This document shows positions 28,001 to 37,081 of a stretch of 64,000 nt of DNA, in pieces. The position numbers and the translations under genes are program-made. Each line of letters opens with the position of its first letter. The stretch's first letter is position 1. The stretch is from Eumeta japonica (Eukaryota; Arthropoda; Insecta; Lepidoptera; Psychidae). The stretch spans positions 124,001-188,000 of the forward strand of contig BGZK01000006.1 of assembly GCA_005406025.1 (NCBI GenBank), written 5' to 3'. The notes under the pieces were generated by a model. The model saw only the letters and a list, made by a program, of their open reading frames with translations, was not told where the DNA came from and did no database searches.

Positions 28001-31000
28001 GAATATCCATAGTTTATCATCATAGACTGCTGCACCATGTGCTGACCTAGGCACTGGCTCCCTGAACAAATTTAAAAACTTCATCAAGTTTAAAATTTGT
28101 TATATTTCGTTGTGAATAAAATTGACTTGCTTAAATATGGCTATAAAGATCCACTTTACTATGACCTTGTGTTGTGCATACTGCGTATTAATTTATATTT
28201 ACGATAATTGCAATGCAAGAATTCTTTAACATTTTATAAGCACCTACAGGGGGTCTTGTCTACATAAAAGTGGTATATCTAAAATGCTATAATTTACTCA
28301 CAATTATTTCATTTGAGGTTCAATATTTGATCTTTTTATTATTAATTGGATGTTCATGTGTTATGTAACACCCAAATGTTTGTTATTTGCAATGTTAATG
28401 TATGAACTTATACAGAAATTCACTTAATAGCTATTATTTTAAATCAAATTACATGGATTCAGAGCATTAATGTAAACAAATATAAAAACTATTTTATCCC
28501 TTTAAATACAAAGCTTTTGTGGTAGTTCTAAAACATTATATTTATGCAGAAAAACACTTAAATTGTTATTTGATTGAATTTACCTAAGCAAAATTGATGA
28601 TATTTCTTAAAAAGTAAATTTAGTAATTTCGAAATTTTGTAAAAATAAGCAAGATTCAATTAATTTCCTACACTAAATATAGACCTAGTGTAGGAAATTA
28701 ATTAATTGAATTTTGCTTATTTACTACAATGTGTTGTAATGTATACAGTACAACGCACGAATCTTTGCCGTTCTGAATTGGCTGCAAATTAATTAATGTG
28801 CAGTTACGTTACCTAAGCCCCTTCTCCTTTGTCCCTCACGTTCCGGTTTTACGCCAATGCGCCACAACTGGGGCTAACTTCCCAGCAACCAGGATTCGTG
28901 CGTTGTACTTACGGAGCTATAGCATTTAAGTAAATGGGCACAGTTATCTATCTGGCTTTAACAGACGTATGCATTATGCATTTTCTTAGTATATCAAATT
29001 TATACATGTATTAATTATACTCTTGTGACTGACTGACTGATTCATTAACACCTGGACTAAACCATTAGACTCAGAAAGCTGAAATTGAGAGTATTATCCT
29101 ATAATGACATAAATAATTATCGAGAAAAGTTTTATGATGCAGCTACTTTCTTTCAACATTATAGAATGATTGATGCAATGGTACAACCAAGCAAAGTTAA
29201 CAATCTTCAGAGACAAAAGGATTCAAGTAATTTGAAGAAAATTCTAGCCTGAAGGAAGATTATACCATGTTCTTGAATATATAAAAAACTTATAAATTTA
29301 AAAAAATCATTTTATCATATGGTTCATAATTGTAAATGTTAATAATAATTATACTAATTTTAAACTAAGTAGTTTGGAATTATTTTTAATACTGAATAAA
29401 TGCATGGTAGGTTTTTGATCTTTAAGAAGATACTTAAATATATAAAAATGTTAATGCAAAACCATAATTTACCTCTATTACTGAGATCTTGTGTAATTAA
29501 TGTGCTAAACATTGTTTTAGTAGACAAATCTTTCTATATTAAATAATATTCTTGATAATCATAATAGTCCCTATAAGATAATTTATATTATAAATTAGAA
29601 CTAATTTACTTACTGCCCTGTAAATTTCCATTGAACCCACTGGGCATTGGGGAACTTATATTCAAAGAGATCATTTTTGTTTGTCAAATTTGAGTTGGCT
29701 AATATGTCTCCAGTGTAGCCACCAAAAACAAACATGGATGACCGATGAACCTGAAAATGCCTTAATGAATTAAAAAATGGCAGTACATATTAGATTTTAA
29801 TAGCTGACAATTATTATTTTGTCAACTTTATTGATACTTTAGTGAAAACACTAAAGTATATTTTAGAATTTTGATAAATAACTTTGAAATATAGACAATT
29901 AAGTAGTAATGTTGTGACTTTTTAAATTATAAACCAATAGCTTCAGAAATTATATGGTAACAACATAATATTGACAAGTTTATGAAAAATTATGTTAGTA
30001 AAATTAGAAACATTTTCCAATCCTCATTTTATTTAATACCCCACTCAAACTATTAACAACTAATGATAATACAACATATTTTCATTCATATTTATACTGC
30101 TTCAGGATAGTCATACAATTCAATTTTAATCTAAGAAAAAATGCGAAAAGAAACTCTGGTTGATTGGCTATGTGGTATCAATGGAGAGATTTTGACAAAG
30201 AGTGTCAGTAGCGAGAAAGGTAAACTGTCCATGCAATTAATTAAATAGTACATTATGGCACAAAAAAGATTTAAGGTAAATGACTGCTGCAGTTTGAATT
30301 ATTACAATTACAGTTAAAAAAAGGCAATGAAATTTTTCCTATCTTTGGAATTTTAAAATTAGATAACATATCGGTCCTGAAGCTAGATTAAATATGGACA
30401 AAAACATGTATCAAAATGGTAATTTTGTATATTGTTACGATTTACACAAACAAAATAAATAAAAAATATTAGGTTAGATCTCGGTTAATATATAAGTACC
30501 TGGATGACCGAGCTTCACTAGGTTTTTTTTTGTTAATCATGTTTTTTTAGAAAATATATTTTGATAAGAATTACATTCTGATGAAATATGAATAATATTT
30601 TTCGATCTTACCGCATTTTTTTCAAAGATCTTTTAGGTATTTTTAAGTGAACAAGTTAGTTAAAAAGACACATATTGTACCAATAACATAAGTAAACAAT
30701 TGATTCTCTCGGTGTAACCTCAAACCAACACTCATTGGCTTAGTATCGCTTAACAACACCATTTGTGCCAAGTAGCTTTAGTGTCGCTGTGTCGGTAAAG
30801 CAGTTGTTGCTCCCGAAAATAGTTTTCTCACACAAAAATAATTTTTTTTTCACAAAAGAAGAAAAAAGGTTTTTTCAGAAAATAAGAAACTTGAAAAAAA
30901 AATTTGAAAAATTATGTAGATTCAAACCGGGGTCTTCCAAATTCGATACTGAACGATTTCTCAACTGTGCTATTATATTCTTTTTGACAGTGGCTAAATT

Positions 31001-32930
31001 TATCTTCATATTCTAATTCATTGCCTGTAATCATGAATAAAACAAGGTTTTATAAAAATGAAACCTAGCTAAATCGATTTATCGTCCCTGAAACCCTAAA
31101 CATACTAAATTTCGAAAACATACTAAAATGGAAGTAGTTGAAGTTGTTCCTGAGATTTTGATTATATATGTGTATACAAGAATTGATCGTTTAAAGGTAT
31201 TAGACGAAATATGGCATTACTTATTTCCATTAATATATGAGTATTATTTGTAACGAGCTTTGATAATTTTTGATTAGCTGGATGAGCAATCTAGCAAATC
31301 AAATCTGAAATTCATTTTATGAATTTGTTTACAAATAAAAAGGACAATGTCAAATAGTTTTTGGAACCATGGACTCCTAATACATATAATAGTAAAATGT
31401 GACTGATGGGATATAATTTCCTTTTAAAATCAATGGAATAAAAAGAAACAACCAAATGAAAATTATTTTAGTATTTTCTTAGTACACTTCTGTGAAAAGG
31501 TGAATGTAGATCTTTCAGTTTCTTTAAGTTTTTTTTTGGGTTTCTGAACTTAATTGCAGTTTATAGTGAATCTGCTATGTAAATAAATACATAGCAGATT
31601 CACTATAATTCACGATTGAGGTTCAGGAACCCAAAAAATGAACTATTGATGGCAATAACAGAACTATACCTACTGATTTTCAGCTTACCATGGAAAATTT
31701 ATGAGAAGAAAAAAAATCGGAGGTTTTATTTTTGCTCCACTGTTGAATTGTATTCATTCAAAACTTTTTATTGCAGATTAAGGAGCTTGGGTGTAAGCCC
31801 TACACTGCTACAGTGTGGGTCGGGAACTGCCAATAACCATTATTGCTGGTACTCTGATAATGTCTGGGACAGGTAGCCAAGCATGATTTCTGAGGCAAAG
31901 AGCGAGTAGTTTAACTAAAGTGAAAAACATATTAATCAAACAATTTGTCCATTGTTACTATAAGAATACAGTTAACATTTGATTTTAAGGTAATGCTTTT
32001 GACCATTTGGCTAACATCACTCGGCTAAAATAGTTCCTTAAACACATGTTAATATCGAATATCAGAAACATGCTTTGAAATCAACTATATATGAAGTTTT
32101 TTTTGTCCTAAATTGAAATGGATTTTGTGCATGAGTCATATTACACATGGTACTAACCACAGCTGAATGATGATATCTAGGTGCTGGGGATGTTCCTAAG
32201 CAGCCAGTTTTAGTCCATGATTTTTCTTTAATATCAAATCTTATTAAATCGTTTAACATAGACTTTCCATTATCACCACCAAAAACATATATGGCATCTT
32301 TGTATGCCACTGCTGTGTGCTTGCTTCTTCTGCAAATAATAATTTTATGGTCGAGCACATGAGAGTTACACATAAATATTACTGAATTTGAGAGTATACA
32401 TTTTATTTTAATTGAAATAAACAAAACAGTTTTATGGCAATATTTTTAATACAAAATTTGATTATTTGCTCATACTTTTATTGGCTTTTACTTGATGAGT
32501 CATTATGGTGAGAACCATGTAGTCATTTAATATATATATAATATTTATGTTAGTAATCATTAAATTTGTAATGTAATATATATATATATAAATTATATCA
32601 TCATCACATCATCACTCGCCTACCTTTGAGATAGAATAGAGAATGTGAATTTAACAAAACATACTTATATTATTTATCAATAAGCAAAAGTTTAACAAAA
32701 TTGTTTCTTTGATAACATGACACATTTCTGATAAAATTGTCTTTAAAAGTCCTGTCCCGGTTATTAAAAATAGTGTACACTCCTACTAGTAGTAGTACTA
32801 CATACCTAGCTCCGACAAATTCATAACATTCAGACATCCTTTTCCATTTATGGACTGTTTCAAATGGGCCAAATTCCATTCTTAGACTTATGTCCAGTTC
32901 GTTGGGATTCCTAAGTTGTTCAGCAATCAT
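6687..32930 (-). CDS. LZTR1: leucine-zipper-like transcriptional regulator 1 (LZTR1), 15 coding exons
   Basis: Kelch-BTB-BACK substrate adaptor of a CUL3 ubiquitin ligase; the family is known to bind RAS-type GTPases and promote their ubiquitination. Exons in transcript order are 32930-32806, 32329-32158, 29750-29614, 28061-27947, 26524-26373, 23836-23666, 21482-21341, 20568-20405, 20184-20009, 19234-19039, 15978-15830, 13716-13538, 12457-12331, 9891-9734 and 6878-6687. They total 2355 bases, 784 residues plus stop, against about 840 in the human protein. Six kelch repeats cover residues 43-338, BTB1 about 361-455, BACK1 about 455-566, BTB2 about 575-690 and BACK2 to the end. The first ATG (32930) follows an in-frame stop at 32958-32960. 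Landmarks include [54 protein letters not shown] and [11 protein letters not shown]. The gene is head-to-head with RanBP1, and its introns carry many transposon remnants. The only weak junction is the exon 5 acceptor. Confidence 0.97.
7490..9220 (+). mobile_element. internally deleted non-LTR retrotransposon (ORF1 plus 3' end)
   Basis: Lies in LZTR1 intron 14, antisense to the gene. A start at about 8024 gives [20 protein letters not shown] and a coiled-coil-like region, then broken frames with [14 protein letters not shown] and [15 protein letters not shown], and YDKLIIPK. These resemble the ORF1 RNA-binding protein of L1/I-type elements. The text soon reaches VITYNIR, which looks like the start of an ORF2 endonuclease, and then jumps to a tail with GGAGGAGGCCTTTACCC. 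Nearly all of ORF2 is missing. Many stops and frameshifts show it is dead. Confidence 0.7.
9734..9891 (-). CDS. LZTR1: LZTR1 exon 14 (BACK2)
   Basis: Acceptor TTTCCAG, then [37 protein letters not shown] and [14 protein letters not shown]. Phase 0 exit before donor GTTTGT. Confidence 0.97.
10270..10920 (+). pseudogene. mariner transposase remnant with internal deletion
   Basis: In LZTR1 intron 13. An open stretch 10520-10909 contains [18 protein letters not shown], typical of the second catalytic Asp region of mariner transposases, then [21 protein letters not shown] and FYQGFTDL from the C-terminal part. The segment that should carry the third catalytic Asp (the HPPYSPDLAPSDY-type block) is absent. 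Upstream, in another frame, [10 protein letters not shown] resembles the first Asp region. Not functional. Confidence 0.8.
11802..12299. mobile_element. pogo/Tigger-like non-autonomous element
   Basis: About 498 bases with inverted ends: CAGTGGAATCTCAATAACTC at the left, and GAGTTATTGAGATTCCACTG at the right. TA precedes the left end; the right flank reads AA, so the TA duplication is no longer exact. Internally it is built of short ACTCGAA/AGTCGAA motifs. No transposase was seen. It ends 31 bases from LZTR1 exon 13, in the intron that follows it. Confidence 0.82.
12331..12457 (-). CDS. LZTR1: LZTR1 exon 13 (BTB2 second half)
   Basis: Acceptor TGTTTTAG, then [36 protein letters not shown] and QAPIYY. 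Phase 1 exit before donor GTTAGT. A pogo-like element ends at 12299, just inside the following intron. Confidence 0.96.
13171..13425 (+). repeat. tRNA-derived SINE candidate
   Basis: A TGGTTGAGTGGTCAAGAGAG stretch resembles a pol III A box. About 45 bases later AGTTCGAATTTAG resembles a B box, and between them TCTTCAAATCAGAAG looks like an anticodon arm. A unique tail of about 170 bases follows. In LZTR1 intron 12, antisense to the gene. Confidence 0.45.
13538..13716 (-). CDS. LZTR1: LZTR1 exon 12 (BTB2 first half)
   Basis: Acceptor TGCTTCAG completes a Gly codon, then [40 protein letters not shown] and [10 protein letters not shown]. Noticeably GC-rich relative to neighbouring exons. Phase 0 exit with donor GTAAGC. 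Confidence 0.97.
14270..15430 (-). pseudogene. mariner transposase remnant, split by a retroposon
   Basis: In LZTR1 intron 11, on the same strand as the gene. Reading on the minus strand: [20 protein letters not shown] and [15 protein letters not shown] (N-terminal region), then [20 protein letters not shown] and DKTWIY, then after the insertion [30 protein letters not shown] and a degenerate remainder. Several frameshifts and stops. The 14508-14917 segment interrupts the coding region. Confidence 0.85.
14508..14917 (+). mobile_element. GC-rich retroposon with poly(A) tail and 11-bp target duplication
   Basis: A 410-base GC-rich insert in an AT-rich mariner remnant. The 11-base word CCCATACGGTC occurs just before it (14497-14507) and just after it (14918-14928); removing the insert and one copy rejoins the mariner sequence. 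The insert ends in an A run before the second duplication. These are the marks of target-primed reverse transcription by a non-LTR element or SINE. The short frame at 14834-15115 spans the junction and is not a gene. Confidence 0.85.
15830..15978 (-). CDS. LZTR1: LZTR1 exon 11 (BACK1 end, linker)
   Basis: Acceptor CTTATAG, then [34 protein letters not shown] and a polar linker QHDTDEDIQ. Phase 1 exit before donor GTGATT. Confidence 0.96.
17995..18985 (-). pseudogene. non-LTR retrotransposon reverse transcriptase remnant
   Basis: In LZTR1 intron 10, same strand as the gene. Minus-strand reading gives [34 protein letters not shown], then [19 protein letters not shown] and [10 protein letters not shown]. 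Downstream broken frames give the C-terminal region, including ERSMLR and [20 protein letters not shown], ending near HPSEK and a stop. The catalytic YADD box reads YAND here. Multiple stops and frameshifts; 5' truncated. Confidence 0.85.
19039..19234 (-). CDS. LZTR1: LZTR1 exon 10 (BACK1)
   Basis: Acceptor TGTATAG, then [35 protein letters not shown] and [12 protein letters not shown], a helical BTB/BACK linker. The chance ATG upstream of the acceptor is intronic. Phase 2 exit before donor GTATTG. Confidence 0.97.
19329..19394. repeat. perfect 28-bp inverted repeat (hairpin)
   Basis: Arms 19329-19356 and 19367-19394 are exact reverse complements around a 10-base loop. In LZTR1 intron 9. Confidence 0.95.
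19648..19808. mobile_element. short inverted-repeat element, family copy 1 (diverged)
   Basis: Left end has CCAGACGAAACTCTGCCGCTG; right end has GACTAACTTCACAATGGCAG and TTTTGTGCTTTGTA. Both match the ends of the copies at 28746 and 45261 with substitutions. In LZTR1 intron 9. Confidence 0.6.
20009..20184 (-). CDS. LZTR1: LZTR1 exon 9 (BTB1 loop and end)
   Basis: Acceptor ATCTTCAG, then a charged low-complexity loop ([18 protein letters not shown]), followed by [18 protein letters not shown] and [10 protein letters not shown]. The loop is also variable in other LZTR1 proteins. Phase 1 exit with donor GTTTGT. Confidence 0.96.
20405..20568 (-). CDS. LZTR1: LZTR1 exon 8 (start of BTB1)
   Basis: Acceptor ATTCCAG, then [32 protein letters not shown] and [21 protein letters not shown] and the AH-AARS core mark the first BTB domain. 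Phase 2 exit with donor GTAAGG. Confidence 0.97.
20894..20985. repeat. G-rich purine tract
   Basis: About 90 bases on the + strand with many GGGG/GGGAGG runs spaced a few bases apart, very unlike its AT-rich surroundings. It lies in LZTR1 intron 7 and is C-rich in the transcript. The sequence meets the usual run pattern for G-quadruplex formation on the + strand. Confidence 0.85.
21341..21482 (-). CDS. LZTR1: LZTR1 exon 7 (kelch 6)
   Basis: Acceptor TTTTAG, then [36 protein letters not shown] and FRFQ, ending in phase 0 before donor GTTATT. Compared with the human protein, the long insert before this blade is missing, which explains most of the shorter length. Confidence 0.96.
23666..23836 (-). 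CDS. LZTR1: LZTR1 exon 6 (kelch 5)
   Basis: Acceptor CCTGTAG completes a Thr codon, then [46 protein letters not shown] and LDTQI. The exon ends TG before donor GTCAGT; only this donor keeps the frame into exon 7. Confidence 0.96.
23878..23949. repeat. 36-bp tandem duplication
   Basis: Two head-to-tail copies of a unit starting ATGAACTTATGGTGTAAAAC, at 23878 and 23914, with few differences. Just upstream of the LZTR1 exon 6 acceptor, within intron 5. Confidence 0.9.
24420..24545 (+). repeat. dispersed lepidopteran retroposon fragment
   Basis: Contains GATAAACGAGC, then GGATGGTCAACGCCGCC, then ACACTTGCAATCCCAGAGGA and GTTGTCGGCCTCTTAGG. This order matches, from memory, the 3' part of a very abundant moth SINE/LINE family. 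In LZTR1 intron 5. Confidence 0.55.
24615..24672. repeat. 26-bp inverted repeat (hairpin)
   Basis: Arms 24615-24640 and 24647-24672 are reverse complements with two mismatches around a 6-base loop; both contain the core GTTACTCGACTTTTT or its complement. Confidence 0.88.
25011..25050. repeat. TA dinucleotide microsatellite
   Basis: About twenty uninterrupted TA units in LZTR1 intron 5. Confidence 0.95.
25160..26140 (+). pseudogene. mariner transposase remnant
   Basis: In LZTR1 intron 5, antisense to the gene. Ordered mariner blocks are visible across frames: [18 protein letters not shown], then [39 protein letters not shown] (first catalytic Asp region), [43 protein letters not shown] and finally SEWKKCYKN with [15 protein letters not shown]. 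The HDN region is destroyed, and several stops and frameshifts are present. Short frames here are fragments of this one pseudogene. Confidence 0.9.
26373..26524 (-). CDS. LZTR1: LZTR1 exon 5 (kelch 4); acceptor uncertain
   Basis: Encodes [36 protein letters not shown] and [13 protein letters not shown], ending in phase 2 before donor GTGAGT. The only frame-consistent AG is AATAAG just before CAATGG, which has a poor pyrimidine tract. Twelve bases further upstream would add Gly-Glu-Asn-Lys in frame and would fit the family length better, but no AG precedes them. Confidence 0.88.
27055..27560 (+). mobile_element. 5'-truncated LINE tail, copy 1
   Basis: In LZTR1 intron 4, antisense. An 88-codon frame from 27058 includes [18 protein letters not shown], then [20 protein letters not shown] and [13 protein letters not shown], resembling the extreme C-terminus of a lepidopteran LINE reverse transcriptase. 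The 3' untranslated part ends AAATAAAGATATTTTGAA. It carries an in-frame insertion of about 24 bases relative to copy 2 (42133-42620). No upstream reverse transcriptase domain is present. Confidence 0.75.
27947..28061 (-). CDS. LZTR1: LZTR1 exon 4 (kelch 3)
   Basis: Acceptor TTGTTCAG completes a Gln codon, followed by [31 protein letters not shown] and MWTVNLL. Ends in phase 0 before donor GTATGT. Confidence 0.96.
28643..28722. repeat. imperfect inverted repeat
   Basis: Arms of about 33 and 37 bases (AATTTCCTACACTA against TAGTGTAGGAAATT at the centre) form a long hairpin in LZTR1 intron 3. It lies 24 bases before the element at 28746. Confidence 0.85.
28746..28908. mobile_element. short inverted-repeat element, family copy 2
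   Basis: Left end CAGTACAACGCACGAA; right end reversed reads AGTACAACGCACGAAT. Interior has GCCGTTCTGAATTGGC near the left and GGGGCTAACTTCC near the right, shared with the copy at 45261. No coding capacity. In LZTR1 intron 3. Confidence 0.8.
29614..29750 (-). CDS. LZTR1: LZTR1 exon 3 (kelch 2)
   Basis: Acceptor TTTTCAG, then [28 protein letters not shown] and WVQWKFTG, ending in phase 2 before donor GTAAGT. The paired GG of a kelch blade is present. Confidence 0.96.
30760..30985 (-). repeat. tRNA-derived SINE candidate
   Basis: On the minus strand from about 30976: AATAGCACAGTTGAGAAATC resembles a tRNA D-arm/A box, CAGTATCGAATTTGGAAG an anticodon region, and CCCCGGTTTGAATC a B box. A T-rich tail of about 150 bases follows. 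The clover-leaf is degraded, so this is not a working tRNA gene. In LZTR1 intron 2, same strand as the gene. Confidence 0.6.
31530..31640. mobile_element. hairpin element with a perfect 21-bp core
   Basis: Inner arms 31561-31581 and 31588-31608 are exact reverse complements around a 6-base loop. Outer arms TTTTGGGTTTCTGAACTT (left) and AGGTTCAGGAACCCAAAA (right) also pair, so nearly the whole 110 bases fold back. Likely a small foldback element. In LZTR1 intron 2. Confidence 0.8.
32158..32329 (-). CDS. LZTR1: LZTR1 exon 2 (kelch 1)
   Basis: Acceptor TTTGCAG, then [19 protein letters not shown] and [14 protein letters not shown], ending APRYHHSAV in phase 0 before donor GTTAGT. Nearly identical to the first kelch blade of animal LZTR1 proteins. 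Confidence 0.97.
32806..32930 (-). CDS. LZTR1: LZTR1 exon 1 (residues 1-42, start)
   Basis: Starts [17 protein letters not shown] and contains [12 protein letters not shown] and EFVGAR, the conserved lead-in to the kelch domain. It ends in phase 2 before donor GTATGT. A GTG codon lies in frame upstream, but a TAA just beyond it leaves 32930 as the only ATG. Confidence 0.95.
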
Positions 32931-33744
32931 TTTAGAAAATAATTTTACCACTGCAGTTTACATAAAATGATTTATGTAGGTGTCAAAAAATGAAAAAAAA
33001 GAGATACCAAATTCAGAACAAAACTACTTTTTCATCGTTAATACAATGTGTACCTAAGTATTATCCTTCATTTAAGATTTATATCTTACAGCATCTCCAT
33101 AACCTACACACCGTCTATACAATCTCAAAATAAACTGTTTATAAAATAGGTCGGTAGTCTATAGTGTCGCCAACACTTAAAATTTTTCATCCCAAAAGTT
33201 ATTTTAAGAACCCCCAAATATGCATTAAGAAAACCCCAAAAATTAAAAACTTGTATTTAAAATTTCTTCAATAGTCCATAATGTAGTAATTTTCAGCTAC
33301 AATACTATAACTAATATAATAAATTTAATGATTAATTTTGCTTAGCATCAATAGAGAAAAATTAAAAAATCGTCATAAAGCATGTTGGACCATGCTCAAT
33401 GTAGGATTTCGTAGCAATTACTACAAAGAAATGCACTACAGGTAAAAATTTTTATCATTTTTGTATTATGAAATTTTAAATAGCTAGGTGTATACTAACA
33501 TAATTTTTTCGGTTTGAAGGGGTAAATAATGAGATAGGATGATTAAGTATATTACAATCTTTTATTAAAAGTTTACATTGAGTATATTTTATTACTATTG
33601 AATGATTTTTAGTGTAATTTATGTAATGTATGTACTATTTTAACGTATTTACGTAAATACATAATTAAGTATGAAATTTAAATTGGGTTAAAACACAAAA
33701 GACTAGTCTCAAAATAAAAATTACATTATGAAAAAGTGCACCAG

Positions 33745-34285
33745 CGAAAGACCATGTAACCATGGCATTTACGTCCTTTTGTTTAGAAGTGTAGTTTTTC
33801 GGCAATAACTCAAAAATAGTGTACTATATTAAGCTGAAAATACTTTTTGGAAAGTTTTTACTAAGCGTTACCTTGGTAATTTTTATTCATTTTTTTTAGA
33901 TAAATGGTTTAAGAGAAAAAGGGGAGGACACAATTTATGCTACTTTCGGAGCGATTATTTGTGAAAATATTTATTTTCCATAAAAAAATTAAATAAAAAC
34001 CATAAAGTGTTTTTAAAGGAACAATCGAAATATGTACTACATATTAACGTTTGAAGAAAAAATCTTTTCAGTTTCTATTATATGTATGAAGTGACCCCCT
34101 AGAATTATTTATTTCTCTTACTTAACTACCAAACTAAGCAGTGACTTATATAAAACACATATATTCTAAATTCTATCAATGTACATCTCGTAGTTTTTGA
34201 GTAAAATCCCTGTAACATACGGACGGATGGACAGAGATGAGAAAACTATAAGGGTTCTGTTTTAGCCATTTTACTATGGACCCCT
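33745..34285 (-). repeat. dispersed repeat, reverse-orientation copy
   Basis: Read on the minus strand it follows the same order as 62215-62905: AAAATGGCTAAAACAGAACC near its start, a CCGTCCGTATGTTA tract, the GAAAATAT and AATAATCGCTCCGAAAGTAG region, then a segment with AAAAGGACGTAAATGCCATG. No coding capacity seen. Confidence 0.65.
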
Positions 34286-34689
34286 AAAAATGCTTAACAT
34301 TGCAACATTAACAATTTCATGATCATCTCTACAATTTAACATTTTTGGTGATAACTTCTTTTCCATGCAAGCCCTCCAATAAATGTAATTAGTAATCTAT
34401 AAATATGTTTATTATGTTATGTTTATTTGTTCAAAATCTTAACTTCCAAAATTATTTTAGCGAATGCTTTGGAATTTTTATATGAAAGTTGCATTCAAGT
34501 GCGTAGGTGACATTTAAAACTTAGAATTGGCCACTTAAAATTATAAAATAAAAAATATATTTAAATTTAAAAAATGAAACTCTTTGCCAACCTTAAAATG
34601 AGTTTAATATGTGTATTGTATTAATCTGACATTGGTTTTTACAAATTAGCGGCAACGAGAAAATTGTTTATCTAACGTCAACATAATGC

Positions 34690-35340
34690 AACGCGAGAAA
34701 ACTTTCATGCAATGATTTTCATTGCCATTTAAGACAACAAGAAAGTTATAAGAGACTTTCATTGGTTTTTCACGATGAGGCTCCATTCCTTGCCACTGTT
34801 TTTAACTGGATTTAACGAGTTCAAACGTGGACGCACTAATCTGACTGATGATCTGAGAGAAAGATGTCCTTCTACGGTAACGGCCGAAAACAACATTAGT
34901 GCTGTACTGTTCATGATAGAGACTAGAAAAAAATAACCTACCAGCCAGCAGATTCTGATAAGCTTAGGCATCGGTATGACTTAAGCGGCTAGGAAGCTTT
35001 GTGCATGTCGGATACCTCATAATTTTATCGTAGCTCAAAAACTCCGTTGTGTTAATTGGTGCCGCAAAATGATGCAAAGATTTGCCAGTGGTGACTCAAA
35101 TGCTGTGTACGACATAGTTAAGAATGCTGGATTTACTTTTACTATCCTGAAACCAAGAGACAGTCTGCTGATTAAGTGTTTTCTTGTATGGAATTACTTA
35201 CTAAAGTAAAACGAGGTCGGAGCATCGAAAAAAAGATGGTAGCTTTTAATGGTAGATGGTAGCTAACAAGCCATTAAAAAAACAGTCATTACAGATTAGT
35301 ACGCTAACAATTGTTTGCCTCCTGTTTTGGTGAAATTTCA
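34690..35340 (+). pseudogene. mariner transposase remnant, 5' part
   Basis: Across frames: HDEAPFLATVFNWI, FKRGRTNLTDDLRE, ENNISAVLFMIETRKK, then IPHNFIVAQKLRCVNWCRK, DSNAVYDIV, FYYPETKRQS and KVKRGRSIEKKMVA. These follow the mariner order from the helix-turn-helix to just after the first catalytic Asp; that Asp region itself is degraded and the later part is missing. Confidence 0.82.
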
Positions 35341-35794
35341 GAAAAAACGACCTCGAGTAGAATTTTCCTTCATTAAAATTAATATAACTGTGTTATTAAA
35401 AAAAAAACATAAGCAAATTTTAGCGAAATCGGTAAAACTATAATATAAAACTATATAAGTTCATAGTAATAATCACAAAACCCTAAAAAATGTATCATAA
35501 ATCCTTTCTGTGACTACTAGTTGTTTCCATACTGAATTTTATTAAAAACCATATATTATAAGGGTTATCAGTAATTCTTGTAGAATCCTAAAAAAATATA
35601 TCTTTCTATTGGATTCAATTTACCTCCACATAAAATTTTATTGACATCAGCTAAACTGTAAGAGTTTTTGTTAATTCTATTAAAAACCTAAAAAAGCTTT
35701 AAACCCTATACAATTTTTATTGTAGGTAATTATCACCCGCGGCTTTGCATTTGTGAACATACAATGATTTCCTACATCTTTTGTATCGACTGAT

Positions 35795-35920
35795 GACGTT
35801 GTGTTAATCATGAATTTGATTCCGCTCATTGTCCTCTATTTGGTCTCGGTCTAACCCCGATTCCGGTTTTGTTCCCGATCTCGATTCCGGTTCAACTTTT
35901 GGTTTTAATCCAATAATTAT
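35795..35920. repeat. degenerate short-period CCGATTCC-type tract
   Basis: Repeated variants of GATTCCG/GTTCCCGATC/CGGTCTAACCCC in a roughly 6-12 base rhythm. The same kind of tract occurs at 61590-62045. Confidence 0.5.
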
Positions 35921-37081
35921 CTTTTTTTAAGTTTTTTTTTAATGCTGGAATCCTAAAAATTGTCACAATAAAAATTACCATAAATATAGCCCAATAAGCT
36001 ACTCTATCTTCCAATGAAAGTCGTATCGTGATCTGTCCACCTATTCTAAAGACAGATTCCGGACAAACGGACAGACAAACAGATACAAAGGGTCATTTTC
36101 CTCCATAGAAACCTTGTCCTCCAATAACAAACTTATTAAAAAAAAATTATTCAATTTGTTGTAGTCGTTCAGAAGTCATGCACGTACATACAATTTGGTG
36201 GTATATCTTTATATATATGTATATATATAAATTAATTGTATTAATTAATATGTTTTTTCCTTTTTATAATCGTAAAATTATAAAAGTTCTTAAAGTCCAT
36301 GTTTCTTGTGTTTGCTTACTTACTGACTACCCCCTAACAATTAATGATTGAGTTTTAAATAGCGCTGGATATATTTAACGTAATATAAAATTTATCAAAT
36401 ATATTCAATACTTCATTCCTTTCTTAAGATATTAACTCTACAGATTTCTATTGAATGCGATATAAGTAGTTATCATAACTAAAAGGCTTAAAATAAGCAT
36501 ACTATAGAAGAGAAAAGATTGAAAAATCTAATAGTGTGTTAAAAACCAATAACATTTTTTGCTAAGAATAATTGCGCACGCATTAGTTATATTGTATTTC
36601 TTTCCACGTGCCGGTTATTATTGTTTAGTGAAGAGTTTTGGCCTCAAAGTAGATATCACAGAAACCACCTAAAATTTTCGAAGTAGACGTTCACATATAA
36701 TCTATTGTACATTACATAAGGGCTGTTTATGTATTACGTAAGCACTAAAAGCAGTGGGGTGTCTTTGCTTTGTTTATTTTTATTGACTTGGGGCGTGGGG
36801 ATGGTCTGAATGGCGATTACGACAGAAATATTCATTAAGCTTTTCATATTTGTGGAATATTTAAAAGATTATGATTACAGCACATGTGGAATTATTATTT
36901 TATAAATATTAGAAAGCGTGTTTTTCGTAATACAAATGATGATTGTTAAAGTCATTGAGTGTCACTTGTTTTAAATTTACATTTCTATATTATCTACTGA
37001 GGATATTTAATTTCATCTTATGCACTTAGTTTACACTATTACACTAGTTAGTAATAGTCGACATTCCTACTTATTTTTTTT

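Noticed and set aside
30700..30985. Intact tRNA gene
   Set aside because: A and B boxes can be seen, but the stems do not pair well enough and the body continues as a SINE.
32949..32951. GTG as an upstream LZTR1 start
   Set aside because: A GTG start is not expected in an insect gene, and the ATG at 32928-32930 follows it in frame.
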